Positions 16,127 through 24,733 of a stretch of 64,000 nucleotides of DNA are shown here, in pieces. Position 1 is the first letter of the stretch, and each line of letters starts with the position of its first letter. Below the pieces are notes generated by a model. The model saw nothing but the letters and a program-made list of their open reading frames with translations. It had not been told where the DNA came from and made no database searches. Origin of the DNA: Streptomyces sp. Mut1 (GTDB taxonomy: Bacteria; Actinomycetota; Actinomycetes; Streptomycetales; Streptomycetaceae); contig NZ_CP120997.1 of assembly GCF_030719295.1 (NCBI RefSeq), positions 4,847,501 to 4,911,500 on the forward strand, written 5' to 3'. The position numbers and the translations under genes were made by a program.

Positions 16127-16198
16127 TCAAGCAGCACGACCATGGCAGCCGGCGGGCCGGATGCCATAGGTAAAGACGAAGGTCGTGTGCTGACGCAT
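16127..16198 (-). CDS. Aromatic leader peptide (23 aa) of a probable attenuator
   Basis: A 23-codon ORF starting with ATG at 16198 and ending with TGA at 16127. It contains Phe-Val-Phe-Thr-Tyr at residues 7-11, a clustering of the two amino acids made from the product of the downstream enzyme, chorismate mutase. On the minus strand CATACT/TACTGT lies 5-7 nt before the ATG, so the transcript is likely leaderless and translation starts at its 5' end. The peptide is followed at once by a strong terminator. Peptide content, position and hairpin together match classical amino-acid attenuation. No homologue search was possible. Confidence 0.72.
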   Translation of the reverse strand: MRQHTTFVFTYGIRPAGCHGRAA

Positions 16199-16238
16199 GG
16201 GGACAGTATGGCCCGCCGCCCGCGCCGGCCGGTACCGG

Positions 16239-16291
16239 GCCCGGATGGTGAGACGCGGGGGCGGGCCCGTCCGGCCCGGATGGTGAGACGC
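16239..16291. repeat. 18-bp exact direct repeat in the chorismate mutase / guaA spacer
   Basis: GCCCGGATGGTGAGACGC occurs at 16239-16256 and again at 16274-16291, a 35-bp period (about 3.3 helical turns). It lies upstream of the leader-peptide promoter and of the guaA -10. It may be a double operator or a small local duplication. Confidence 0.8.
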
Positions 16292-16332
16292 AGGACGCCC
16301 CCCGTCCGGCGAGGGACGCTCCCGGCCGCCGG

Positions 16333-16338
16333 TAGAAT
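16333..16338 (+). promoter_or_regulatory. Probable guaA -10 element TAGAAT
   Basis: TAGAAT within GGTAGAATTGG is a near-consensus -10 in very GC-rich DNA, 42 bp upstream of the guaA GTG. A good -35 is not evident. Confidence 0.5.
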
Positions 16339-16379
16339 TGGGAGGACCGACCCCCTCTCCACCGCCGGAAGGCCGCCCC

Positions 16380-17966
16380 GTGCCAGCAGCACCCCCCGCC
16401 GCCCCCGACACCACCACCGACGTGGTTCTCGTTGTCGACTTCGGCGCGCAGTACGCCCAGCTCATCGCCCGACGCGTCCGTGAGGCCCGGGTCTACAGCG
16501 AGATCGTGCCGTCCACGATGCCGGTGGCCGAGATGCTGGCCAAGAACCCCCGGGCGATCATCCTGTCCGGCGGGCCCTCCTCGGTGTACGCCGAGGGCGC
16601 GCCCTCGCTCGACCGCGCGCTGTTCGAGGCCGGGGTCCCCGTCTTCGGCATGTGCTACGGCTTCCAGCTGATGGCGACCACGCTCGGCGGCACCGTCGAC
16701 GACAACGGCGCCCGCGAGTACGGCCGCACCGCGCTGGCCGTCTCCAAGACCGGCTCCACCCTCTTCGAGGGCACCCCCGCCGAGCAGCCGGTGTGGATGT
16801 CGCACGGCGACGCCTGCTCCGCCGCCCCCGAGGGCTTCACCGTCACCGCGTCCACCGACGTCGTCCCGGTCGCCGCCTTCGAGAACGACGAGAAGAAGCT
16901 CTACGGCGTCCAGTACCACCCGGAGGTCCTGCACTCCACCCACGGCCAGCAGGTCCTGGAGCACTTCCTCTACCGGGGCGCCGGCATCGAGCCGAACTGG
17001 ACGACCACCAACGTCGTCGAGGAGCAGATCGCCGCGATCCGCGCCCAGGTCGGCGACAAGCGCGCCATCTGCGGCCTCTCCGGCGGCGTGGACTCGGCGG
17101 TCGCCGCGGCCCTCGTACAGAAGGCCATCGGCTCCCAGCTCACCTGCGTCTACGTCGACCACGGTCTGATGCGCAAGGGCGAGACCGAGCAGGTCGAGAA
17201 GGACTTCGTCGCCGCGACCGGCGCGAAGCTGAAGGTCGTGGACGCGGAGAAGCGCTTCCTCGACGCCCTGGCCGGCGTGTCCGACCCGGAGCAGAAGCGG
17301 AAGATCATCGGCCGCGAGTTCATCCGGGTCTTCGAGCAGGCCCAGCTGGAGATCCTCCAGGAGGACGGCCCCGAGGTCGCCTTCCTCGTGCAGGGCACGC
17401 TCTACCCGGACGTCGTGGAGTCCGGCGGCGGCACCGGCACCGCCAACATCAAGTCCCACCACAACGTGGGCGGGCTTCCCGACGACATCGAGTTCGAGCT
17501 CGTGGAGCCGCTGCGCCAGCTGTTCAAGGACGAGGTCCGGATGGTCGGCCAGGAGCTCGGCCTGCCCGACGAGATCGTCCAGCGCCAGCCCTTCCCCGGC
17601 CCCGGCCTCGGCATCCGCATCGTCGGTGACGTCACCAAGGAGCGGCTCGACCTGCTGCGCGAGGCCGACGCCATCGCCCGCGAGGAGCTGACCGCCGCCG
17701 GCCTGGACCGCGACATCTGGCAGTGCCCGGTGGTCCTGCTCGCGGACGTCCGCAGCGTCGGCGTCCAGGGCGACGGCCGCACCTACGGCCACCCGATCGT
17801 GCTGCGCCCGGTCTCCTCCGAGGACGCCATGACCGCCGACTGGTCGCGGCTGCCGTACGAGACCCTCGCCAAGATCTCGACCCGGATCACCAACGAGGTC
17901 GCCGACGTCAACCGCGTGGTGCTCGACGTGACGAGCAAGCCGCCGGGGACGATCGAGTGGGAGTGA
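16380..17966 (+). CDS. guaA: GMP synthase (glutamine-hydrolysing)
   Basis: A 528-residue GMP synthetase that aminates XMP to GMP with ATP and glutamine, in the cytosol. GTG 16380 is the start because GGAAGG lies 7 nt upstream. The class I glutaminase domain (about 14-210) has the nucleophile C92 in [10 protein letters not shown] and QYHPEVLHS. The ATP pyrophosphatase domain has the P-loop [13 protein letters not shown] at about residue 232. The C-terminal dimerisation domain has [10 protein letters not shown] and ends KPPGTIEWE, the family's usual C-terminus. The length is normal. It diverges from chorismate mutase and is closed by a strong terminator. Confidence 0.98.
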   Translation: MPAAPPAAPDTTTDVVLVVDFGAQYAQLIARRVREARVYSEIVPSTMPVAEMLAKNPRAIILSGGPSSVYAEGAPSLDRALFEAGVPVFGMCYGFQLMATTLGGTVDDNGAREYGRTALAVSKTGSTLFEGTPAEQPVWMSHGDACSAAPEGFTVTASTDVVPVAAFENDEKKLYGVQYHPEVLHSTHGQQVLEHFLYRGAGIEPNWTTTNVVEEQIAAIRAQVGDKRAICGLSGGVDSAVAAALVQKAIGSQLTCVYVDHGLMRKGETEQVEKDFVAATGAKLKVVDAEKRFLDALAGVSDPEQKRKIIGREFIRVFEQAQLEILQEDGPEVAFLVQGTLYPDVVESGGGTGTANIKSHHNVGGLPDDIEFELVEPLRQLFKDEVRMVGQELGLPDEIVQRQPFPGPGLGIRIVGDVTKERLDLLREADAIAREELTAAGLDRDIWQCPVVLLADVRSVGVQGDGRTYGHPIVLRPVSSEDAMTADWSRLPYETLAKISTRITNEVADVNRVVLDVTSKPPGTIEWE

Positions 17967-17985
17967 CCCTCCCCGCAGTACGCGA

Positions 17986-18021
17986 CCGATGCCGCCGCCC
18001 GGAGTTCCGGGAGGCGGCATC
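17986..18021 (+). terminator. guaA terminator
   Basis: CGATGCCGCC (17986-17995) pairs perfectly with GGCGGCATCG (18012-18021), and an inner CCCGG/CCGGG stem extends it. It starts 19 nt after the stop codon and is one of the strongest hairpins in the window. Confidence 0.88.
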
Positions 18022-18080
18022 GTCGTACCGGGTGGAAATCCCCTGGCACGTGCCTCCCGCCCGTGGCAGGCTTCGCGCCC

Positions 18081-18836
18081 ATGTCCGCCGACGAGATCCG
18101 CGCCCTGATGTCCGCCGCCCACAACGAGCGCCTGACCTGGAACACCCCGCTCTGCGACGAGCACGCCGCCCGCCTCGTCGCGGCCTGCGCCCCCGCGCCC
18201 GGGGCACGCCTCGTGGACCTGGGCAGCGGCTGGGGCGAGCTGCTGATGCGCCTGGTGGAGTCGGCGCCCGGCAGCACCGGGGACGGCGTCGAGACCGACG
18301 CCGAGGCCGTCGCGCGCGGGCGGGCCCTGGCGGAGGAGCGGGGACTCGGCCGGTGCGTGCGGTTCCACGAGGTGGCCGCCGCCGAGTGGCCGGAGAAGGG
18401 CTACGACCTGGCCGTCTCCATCGGCGCCTCGCACGCCTGGCCCGGCGGGACCTCCGAGGCGCTGGCGGCGCTGCGCGCGGCCGTGCGGCCCGGGGGACGG
18501 GTGCTGTTCGGAGACGGTTTCTGGGAGCGGGAGCCCGACGAACGGGCGCTGGCCGGTCTCGGCGCCGGGCCGGGGGACTTCGTTTCGCTGCTCACCTTGA
18601 TCCGGCAGGCCGAGGCCGCCGGGCTGCGACCGCTCCAGGTGACCGTCGCCGACCAGCGGGAATGGGACCTCTTCGAGTCGGAGGCCAACATCGGCCGGGG
18701 CGAGCGGTGGGCCCTGGCCCACCCGGACCACCCGCTGCACGACGGGGTCGTCGCGGCGGTGGACGAGCGGCGCACCGGCTACTACGGCGGCTACCGGGGC
18801 ACGCTCGGCCTCGCCTACCTCGTCCTCAGCGCGTGA
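18081..18836 (+). CDS. SAM-dependent methyltransferase
   Basis: A 251-residue class I methyltransferase. The AdoMet motif I is LVDLGSGWGELLMRL (about residues 44-58), with an acidic residue after beta-2 (DGVETDAEAV), DLAVSIGASHAW as motif II, and RPGGRVLFGDGFWE as motif III. ATG 18081 is chosen; an in-frame GTG 18 bp earlier adds nothing conserved. No methyl acceptor can be inferred. The context (guaA before, an aldolase-like gene after) gives no pathway clue. Confidence 0.85.
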   Translation: MSADEIRALMSAAHNERLTWNTPLCDEHAARLVAACAPAPGARLVDLGSGWGELLMRLVESAPGSTGDGVETDAEAVARGRALAEERGLGRCVRFHEVAAAEWPEKGYDLAVSIGASHAWPGGTSEALAALRAAVRPGGRVLFGDGFWEREPDERALAGLGAGPGDFVSLLTLIRQAEAAGLRPLQVTVADQREWDLFESEANIGRGERWALAHPDHPLHDGVVAAVDERRTGYYGGYRGTLGLAYLVLSA

Positions 18837-18941
18837 AGCACGTCCCGCCCGCACCGGAATCGGTACGTGATGGCTCTGGCCACCTGCGGTGACCGGCGGT
18901 AGCTTCCGTGCGAATGCCCTGGGAGCCCCCGAGGAGTCGCC

Positions 18942-19712
18942 ATGCCCGAGCCCGCGCCCCTGCCCGTCGAGCAACTGCACTTCGCGATGCCGCCCGTCCA
19001 CCGGTCGCCCGACGAGGAACGCGTCCACCGCAAGGAGCGGCTGGCCGGAGCGCTGCGGCTGTTCGGTTCGTACGGCTACGAGGACGGCGTCTCCGGCCAC
19101 ATCACCGCGCGGGATCCGGAGTTCACCTCCTGCTTCTGGGTCAACCCGTTCGGCGTGCCCTTCGACGAGGCACACCCCGACGACCTGATCCTGGTCAACG
19201 GCGAGGGGCAGGTCCTCCAGGGGCGCCACCACGTCAACCAGGCGGCGTTCACCGTCCACGCCCAGGTCCACCTGGCCCGCCCGGACGTCGTCGCGGTCGC
19301 CCACACCCACTCCGAGCACGGCAGCGCCCTGGCCGCGCTGGGCGAGCTGATCGACCCCCTCACCCAGGAGTCCTGCGCCTTCTACGAGGACCACGCCCTG
19401 TACGACGCGTACACCGGGGTCGTGGTGGACGAGGAGGAGGGGCGCCGGATCGCCGGTGCGCTCGGGGGCCGCAAGGCGGTCATCCTGCGCAACCACGGGC
19501 TGCTGACCGTGGGCGACTCGGTGGACGCGGCGGCCTGGTGGTTCCTCTCCCTGGAGCGGTCCTGCCGCATCCAGCTGGCCGCGCGGGCGGCCGGGAAGCC
19601 CGTGCTGATCGAGCACCGGGACGCGGTCGCCACCCGCGAACAGCTCGGCAGCGATCTCGTCGCCTGGATCAACTACCAGCCGCTCTGGCGCCGCATCGCT
19701 CGAACATTCTGA
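18942..19712 (+). CDS. Class II aldolase/adducin family protein
   Basis: A 256-residue class II aldolase (fuculose-1-phosphate aldolase / adducin head fold). The fold's metal-binding elements are visible: GVSGHITARDPE near residue 45, the HTHSEHGSALAAL histidine pair near residue 126, and the third metal histidine in AVILRNHGLLTVG near residue 186. It should be a Zn-dependent cytosolic enzyme acting on a sugar phosphate or related carbonyl; the substrate is unknown. CGAGGAG precedes the ATG by 6 nt, and GGTAGCTT at about 18897 may be its -10 element. It is transcribed in the same direction as its neighbours but is probably monocistronic. Confidence 0.88.
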   Translation: MPEPAPLPVEQLHFAMPPVHRSPDEERVHRKERLAGALRLFGSYGYEDGVSGHITARDPEFTSCFWVNPFGVPFDEAHPDDLILVNGEGQVLQGRHHVNQAAFTVHAQVHLARPDVVAVAHTHSEHGSALAALGELIDPLTQESCAFYEDHALYDAYTGVVVDEEEGRRIAGALGGRKAVILRNHGLLTVGDSVDAAAWWFLSLERSCRIQLAARAAGKPVLIEHRDAVATREQLGSDLVAWINYQPLWRRIARTF

Positions 19713-19838
19713 CGAAGTGGGCCGCCCGGTGCGCCCCGATGCGGCAACCACCCGCCACGTACGGCACAATTCGCAGCAATCACAGCCGAGTTGATCGGCC
19801 AATGGCGGTATCAGGGGCGGGAAAGGGCGGCGTTCTCC

Positions 19839-21104
19839 GTGGCGTTGGACGAGGCACGACAGGGCGCGCACGGCGGAGGCTGCACCTGCGGCGACTGCCC
19901 GCACGGGGCGCGCCAGGGACACCGGCGCGCGGTGGCCGCCTTCCTGGCCAAGCGGGACGAATTCGCCGCGGGACAGGGGCTGCCCGCCGGGGTCGCCCAG
20001 TCCGCCTCCGCGACCCGGCAGTGGGTCTCCGACGAACTCACCGAGTCCGCGCGGGCCGTCGCCGACCGGGGCCGGGAGGCCGGTGACGCCTGGCTGTACC
20101 GGGTCTGGCAGCGCACCCTGATCATCGTCTGGGGCGCCCTCGCCGTGCTGGCGATCGCCGAGGCCGCCACCGCGATCGGCGCGGGCTGGAGCCACGCCCG
20201 TACCGCCGGACTGGTCGCCGGCTTCGTCACCGCCGCGCTGCTGACCGGCGCCGCCCACGTCCACCGGGCGCGCGGCGGCCTCCTCGCCCCGCTGATCGGC
20301 GAGGACAACCGGCTCTCCACCTCCCGCACGGTCGCCGCGTCCTGGGTGCTGCTCGCCGTCTTCTCCGTCCTCGTCCTCGCCCTCCAGCTGGCCGCCGCCT
20401 CCGACCACGCGCGGCGCGACGAGCTGATCGAGGGCCTGGACCTGGCGCGCGGCGCCGGGGTGGTCTCCGTGCTGGCGCTGGTGTGCGCCGTCGCGGTCGC
20501 CGTCCGCCGGGTGGTGAGCGTACGGGTGCTGTCCGGGCGGCTCCAGAAGCTGCGGGCCGACCGGCCGCGCGCCGCGGACCTGCTCACCGATGACTCGGGG
20601 CGCGGCGGCTTCACCGATGTGCAGTACGTGCTGGTGTCCACCGTCGCCGTGGTGTTCGCCGCGGTCCGCCTCGCCCGCCGCCCCGAGCAACTGCCCGACC
20701 TGCCGTGGGGGCTCGCCCTGCTGGTGGCCGTCTCGGCGGCCGTCTACTTCACCGGGAAGTACGGCGAGGGCGGCCGGCCCGTCGTGCTGTCGGTCGTCAG
20801 GTCCCGGGAGGCGGGCGACCTGGACGCCCCGATCCGGACCGGCGACGACATCGAGATCCGGGGCGCGGGGTTCGTGCCGCCCGGCTCCGGATCGCCGGAC
20901 CGGCTGGCCCGCGTCGTCGTACGCATCGGCTCCGTCCACGTCCATGTCCCGCTCGTCCCGGTCACCGGCGGCTTCGCGAACCCCTCCGACACCCTGCTGA
21001 CCGTGCCGGTGCCGGTGGAGGTGGAGCCGGGCGTGGTCGAGGTGCAGGTCGTGACCGCTGCGGGGACCGAGTCCAACCGTGTCGCGATCGACGTCACCGA
21101 CTGA
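19839..21104 (+). CDS. Conserved actinobacterial membrane protein with C-terminal IPT/TIG-like domain
   Basis: About 421 residues. The N-terminal cytoplasmic part has a Cys/His cluster (GGGCTCGDCPHGARQGH) that could bind metal. Six or seven hydrophobic helices follow between about residues 90 and 330. The C-terminal beta-rich segment (GDDIEIRGAGFVPPG to ESNRVAIDVTD) resembles an IPT/TIG immunoglobulin-like domain. The start is uncertain: GTG 19839 has an AAAGGGCGG stretch upstream, while TTG 19791, in frame, would add 16 residues. I do not recognise a function. Confidence 0.72.
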   Translation: MALDEARQGAHGGGCTCGDCPHGARQGHRRAVAAFLAKRDEFAAGQGLPAGVAQSASATRQWVSDELTESARAVADRGREAGDAWLYRVWQRTLIIVWGALAVLAIAEAATAIGAGWSHARTAGLVAGFVTAALLTGAAHVHRARGGLLAPLIGEDNRLSTSRTVAASWVLLAVFSVLVLALQLAAASDHARRDELIEGLDLARGAGVVSVLALVCAVAVAVRRVVSVRVLSGRLQKLRADRPRAADLLTDDSGRGGFTDVQYVLVSTVAVVFAAVRLARRPEQLPDLPWGLALLVAVSAAVYFTGKYGEGGRPVVLSVVRSREAGDLDAPIRTGDDIEIRGAGFVPPGSGSPDRLARVVVRIGSVHVHVPLVPVTGGFANPSDTLLTVPVPVEVEPGVVEVQVVTAAGTESNRVAIDVTD

Positions 21105-21272
21105 CCGCACCCCCCCCCGCACCCTGTGAACCGGGACCGCGCGGGGTCGTTCCGCCGGCTTCGTACGTAAGGTCGGGTGACGGGCCGCACGGTCCGGTGG
21201 CGGCGGCCGGGTGGCCGCAACGGCGCGGCACGCACGGCACACAGCGGTGCGGTCGCGGAAGGCGGGAGAAGC

Positions 21273-21782
21273 ATGCACGGGTACGGCGGTAACGGGCGGG
21301 GCCTCGGCGAGGCCAGGAGCCTGCGGGACCTGGCACGGGAGCACGCCCTGCTGCCCCTGCGGATCTTCCTCGGGGTCACCTTCGTCTACGCGGCGCTCGA
21401 CAAGCTCACCGACAGCGCGTTCTTCCACGCCACCGGAGCCGGATCGATCGGCGAGCAGATGAGCGCGGTGCGCGACTCCGCCGCGATCCCCGGCCTGGTC
21501 GACCTGGCGCTGAAGGGTCCGTCCGGCTTCGGATACGCCATCGCCTTCGGTGAACTCGCTGTCGGGATCGGCACCCTCCTCGGGCTGTGGACCCGGATCG
21601 CCGCGCTCGGCGGGGTCCTGATCTCGCTGAGCCTGTGGCTGACCGTCAGCTGGCAGGTCTCCCCGTACTACCTCGGCAACGACCTGGTCTACCTCGTGGC
21701 CTGGCTGCCGCTGCTGCTCGGCGGGGCCGCGTCCTTCTCCCTGGACGCCTTTCGCGCGGCCCGGCGGCGGCGTATCCGGTAG
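21273..21782 (+). CDS. DoxX-family membrane protein
   Basis: A 169-residue four-helix inner-membrane protein of the DoxX family (LLPLRIFLGVTFVYAALDKL, then GYAIAFGELAVGIGTLLGLW, then LISLSLWLTVS). It may take part in quinone- or thiol-linked redox. ATG 21273 is preceded by GGGAGA. The 3' end overlaps a convergent small gene by 94 bp, so the arginine-rich tail is encoded opposite another protein. Confidence 0.82.
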   Translation: MHGYGGNGRGLGEARSLRDLAREHALLPLRIFLGVTFVYAALDKLTDSAFFHATGAGSIGEQMSAVRDSAAIPGLVDLALKGPSGFGYAIAFGELAVGIGTLLGLWTRIAALGGVLISLSLWLTVSWQVSPYYLGNDLVYLVAWLPLLLGGAASFSLDAFRAARRRRIR

Positions 21783-21952
21783 CCGATCCAGGTGACCAGG
21801 AGGGCCGTCCACAGGCCGCCGGTGAACAGCCCGATGAAGAACTCCGGCGGGGCGTCCCAGAAGCCCGCCGCGTCCCCCGCGTAACCGGCGGCCAGCGCCA
21901 GCATCACCAGACCGGCCACGGCCCGTCCGGGCCGGAACTCATGACGCGGCAC
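21689..21952 (-). CDS. Small two-helix membrane protein, coupled to the PspC/LiaF-like gene
   Basis: An 87-residue protein with two hydrophobic helices (AVAGLVMLALAAGYAGDAAG and FFIGLFTGGLWTALLVTWI) and a basic/serine tail. Its GTG start at 21952 lies 14 bp inside the 3' end of the upstream minus-strand gene, a typical translational-coupling arrangement, and its 3' end overlaps doxX on the other strand. The membrane topology and coupling favour a real gene. No family is recognised. Confidence 0.6.
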   Translation of the reverse strand: MPRHEFRPGRAVAGLVMLALAAGYAGDAAGFWDAPPEFFIGLFTGGLWTALLVTWIGYRIRRRRAARKASREKDAAPPSSSGSQATR

Positions 21953-23249
21953 GGTTGACCTCCACCTGTCCGTAACCGACTTCCAGATCCAGCTCGATCG
22001 TGCCGCCCGGCTTGCTGCCCTCGGCCGGGGGCAGCGTCCGGCGCTCGTCCTGCGAGGCGCGGATGTCCAGGTCGCCCCTGCTGTGCCCGTCCAGCACCAC
22101 GATCGCGCCGACGCGGGTCTTCGCGTGCACCTCGACCGTGGCGTCCCGGGGCACGTGCACCAGGACCCGGCCCGCGCGCGCCTCGACCCGCGTCCGCACC
22201 GTCTCGCCCTTGGGCACGGTGACCCGGCTGAGGTCCAGCTCGGCCTGGCCGGAGGCGACCGCGTAACGCGGCTGCACCGCGGCCACCGACACCGGATGCC
22301 ACTGCTCGCGCACCCAGTGCGTGGGGATGTCCTTGGGCAGCACCGCCGCGCCGGCCAGCAGCCCGGCCGTGATCATCGCCAGCAGCAGCGTGCCGAAACC
22401 GGTCCGCCCGACGAAGGCGCTGACCAGCATCGCCAGACCGAACACCGCGAGCGCGGCGGCGAGCCCGATCTGAAGGCTCGTACCGAGCGGCTGGGCGTCC
22501 CAGCTCAGGCCCGTGCCCAGACCGCCCGCCAGCAGGGCGGTCAGGAACGCCAGGCCGGCTATGGACCTCGGGCCGCGCACCTCCCGCGACCTGGGCGGCG
22601 GCGGACGGAACGGCGCATCGGGTGTCGCCCCGCGCGGCTCCCCGTCGAGCACCGCGTCGTGCGGCCCCCACAGATAGCCGATCGCCACCTTGCCCGTCGA
22701 CCCGTCCTTGACGATCGGGTCGCGCCACCAGGACGGCCACGACAGTGTCGGCGGCGCCATGACCTCGGGCGGCGCGTCCGACGCCGCCTGCGCGGCCGCC
22801 GCGTGCAGCGGGTCCTGGGGATCGGCCGTCCTGCGCCGCTGCGTCCACACGGAGAAGCCGACGACCGCGACCGACAGCATCGCCGCGAACGCGAGCGTGC
22901 CGCCGTTGCCCAGCATCGACAGGAACAGACCGCAGCCGATCAGCGCGCACAGCACCGCGATCAGCGACGCCCCCTCGACGCGCCCCGACAGCAGCCGGCG
23001 CGCCTCGTTCTCGTCCTCGCCCTCCAGCGGGATCAGCAGCCAGGCGAAGCCGTAGAAGATCAGCCCGAGGCCGCCGGTCACCGAGAGCACACCGAGCACG
23101 ATCCGGAAGATCACCGGGTCGACGTCGCAGTACCGGCCGAGCCCGCCGCACACCCCGGCCACCACCTTGTGCCGCGGGCTGCGGTGCAGCCGCGGTGCGG
23201 GCGCGGGGGGCGGTGCGGCGCCGGGCGGCGCGTCCTGGGGAACGGTCAT
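21939..23249 (-). CDS. PspC-domain membrane protein with LiaF/DUF4097-like C-terminus
   Basis: A 436-residue protein started at ATG 23249 (GGAG upstream). A Pro/Ala leader is followed by a PspC domain (about residues 24-80: LHRSPRHKVVAGVCGGLGRY, then GLGLIFYGFAWLLIPL). Several transmembrane helices follow, then an exported beta-strand domain (AELDLSRVTVPKGETVRTRV to LDLEVGYGQVEVNRAAS) resembling the LiaF C-terminal/DUF4097 beta-helix. It diverges, 185 bp apart, from a histidine kinase that also begins with PspC. Together they look like a LiaFSR-type envelope-stress module in which this protein could restrain the kinase. Confidence 0.82.
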   Translation of the reverse strand: MTVPQDAPPGAAPPPAPAPRLHRSPRHKVVAGVCGGLGRYCDVDPVIFRIVLGVLSVTGGLGLIFYGFAWLLIPLEGEDENEARRLLSGRVEGASLIAVLCALIGCGLFLSMLGNGGTLAFAAMLSVAVVGFSVWTQRRRTADPQDPLHAAAAQAASDAPPEVMAPPTLSWPSWWRDPIVKDGSTGKVAIGYLWGPHDAVLDGEPRGATPDAPFRPPPPRSREVRGPRSIAGLAFLTALLAGGLGTGLSWDAQPLGTSLQIGLAAALAVFGLAMLVSAFVGRTGFGTLLLAMITAGLLAGAAVLPKDIPTHWVREQWHPVSVAAVQPRYAVASGQAELDLSRVTVPKGETVRTRVEARAGRVLVHVPRDATVEVHAKTRVGAIVVLDGHSRGDLDIRASQDERRTLPPAEGSKPGGTIELDLEVGYGQVEVNRAAS

Positions 23250-23434
23250 GGCTCCATGGTGACGGGCGCCGGGCCCCGGCGGCACCCGCCCCGACCCTGG
23301 CCGATCCCTGATATTGACCCGCCGCTCCCTCAGGGACGCCGCCCCGCCGCTCCGCCTCGCGCCTCCCGGTCTCAGGGTCGAACCGGGGGCCGACCCTGAT
23401 GCCACCACCCGTACGGGCATGTGACGATCGGGTC

Positions 23435-24733
23435 ATGCCAGCCGCCACCACCCGAGCCGCAAGCTCCCACGCCCCCGACCCGGAGGAGCCGCCGCTGCGC
23501 AAGCTGTACCGCAGCGCCGACGGCCGGCTGCTGGGCGGAGTGGCGCGCGGGCTCGCCGGGCACCTCGGACTGCCGGTGGCCTGGGTGCGGTTCGTCTTCC
23601 TCGGGCTGTTCTTCGCGGACGGCCTCGGCGCCCTCCTGTACGCGGTGTTCTGGATCGTCGTCCCGCTCGGCGTCGGCGGTGTCGAGACCCCCCAGTCCGT
23701 CTTCGAGACCGCCCCCGACGGCAGACGCCGCCTCCGCAAACCCGACAAGGGCCAGGTCTTCGCCCTCATCGCGCTGCTCATCGGCGCCGTGACCTTCGTC
23801 GGCAATGTCGACATGGGCAGCAAGGCCGACCGCTACATCTGGCCCACCCTGCTCATCGGCGCCGGCTCCGTCCTCGTCTGGCGCCAGGCGGACAACGCCC
23901 GCCGCGCCCGCTGGATGGAGGTCGGCAGCCGCCGCCGCGTCCTGCACCTGGCCCGCGCCCTGGCCGGGGTCGCCCTGGTCGGCCTCGGCCTCGCCGGCTT
24001 CATGGTCGTACGCGGCTCCGCCGCCCAGCTCGGCAACGTCCTCACCGCGTCCATCGCCGTGCTCACCGGCATCGCCCTGCTCGCCGGCCCCTACCTCGTG
24101 CGTATGACCCAGGACCTCTCCGAGGAACGCCTCATGCGCATCCGGGCCCAGGAGCGGGCCGAGGTCGCCGCCCACGTCCACGACTCCGTGCTGCATACCC
24201 TCACCCTGATCCAGCGCAACGCCGACGACGGCGGCGAGGTCCGCCGGCTGGCCCGCGCCCAGGAACGCGAGCTGCGCAACTGGCTGTACAACCCCGAGGG
24301 CACCGGCAAGGACGAGGACGACGAGCCCGAGACCCTGGCCGAGGCCGTCAAACGGGCCGCCGCCGAGGTCGAGGACAAGCACGGCGTCCCGCTGGAGGTC
24401 GTCGTCGTCGGCGACTGCCCGCTCGACGAGAGGCTGACGGCACAGATGCAGGCCGCACGCGAGGCGATGGTCAACGCCGCCAAGTACGGTGGCGAGGGCG
24501 GTGCCGTCCAGGTCTACGCGGAGGTCGAGGGCCGGACGGTCTTCGTCTCCGTGCGCGACCGGGGCCCGGGATTCGACCTGGACTCCGTACCGGGGGACAG
24601 AATGGGCGTACGAGAATCGATCATCGGCCGGATGCAGCGCAACGGCGGCACCGCCCGGCTGCGTTCGGTGCCCGGTGGGGGCACGGAAGTCGAGCTGGAG
24701 ATGGAGAGGACGAGCGATGAACGGGACCACTGA
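23435..24733 (+). CDS. PspC-domain sensor histidine kinase
   Basis: A 432-residue membrane histidine kinase. Residues about 20-80 form a PspC domain (LYRSADGRLLGGVARGLAGH), followed by several transmembrane helices. The phosphoacceptor region of the HisKA_3-like class reads EVAAHVHDSVLHTLTLIQRN, so His in VHDS is the likely phosphorylation site. The ATPase domain has AREAMVNAAKYGG (N box) and VRDRGPGFDLDSVP (G1 box). Its stop overlaps the response-regulator start by 17 bp, so the two are co-translated partners. A shared PspC domain with the divergent gene points to membrane-stress sensing. Confidence 0.9.
   Translation: MPAATTRAASSHAPDPEEPPLRKLYRSADGRLLGGVARGLAGHLGLPVAWVRFVFLGLFFADGLGALLYAVFWIVVPLGVGGVETPQSVFETAPDGRRRLRKPDKGQVFALIALLIGAVTFVGNVDMGSKADRYIWPTLLIGAGSVLVWRQADNARRARWMEVGSRRRVLHLARALAGVALVGLGLAGFMVVRGSAAQLGNVLTASIAVLTGIALLAGPYLVRMTQDLSEERLMRIRAQERAEVAAHVHDSVLHTLTLIQRNADDGGEVRRLARAQERELRNWLYNPEGTGKDEDDEPETLAEAVKRAAAEVEDKHGVPLEVVVVGDCPLDERLTAQMQAAREAMVNAAKYGGEGGAVQVYAEVEGRTVFVSVRDRGPGFDLDSVPGDRMGVRESIIGRMQRNGGTARLRSVPGGGTEVELEMERTSDERDH

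Noticed and set aside
21110..21118. A run of nine C residues
   Set aside because: It lies in a spacer just after a stop codon and not in or before a promoter, so phase variation is unlikely to matter.
16119..21812. A 1897-codon open frame on the minus strand
   Set aside because: It is a shadow of guaA, the methyltransferase, aldolase, membrane-protein and doxX genes; the composition is Arg/Gly/Asp-biased and no family is visible.
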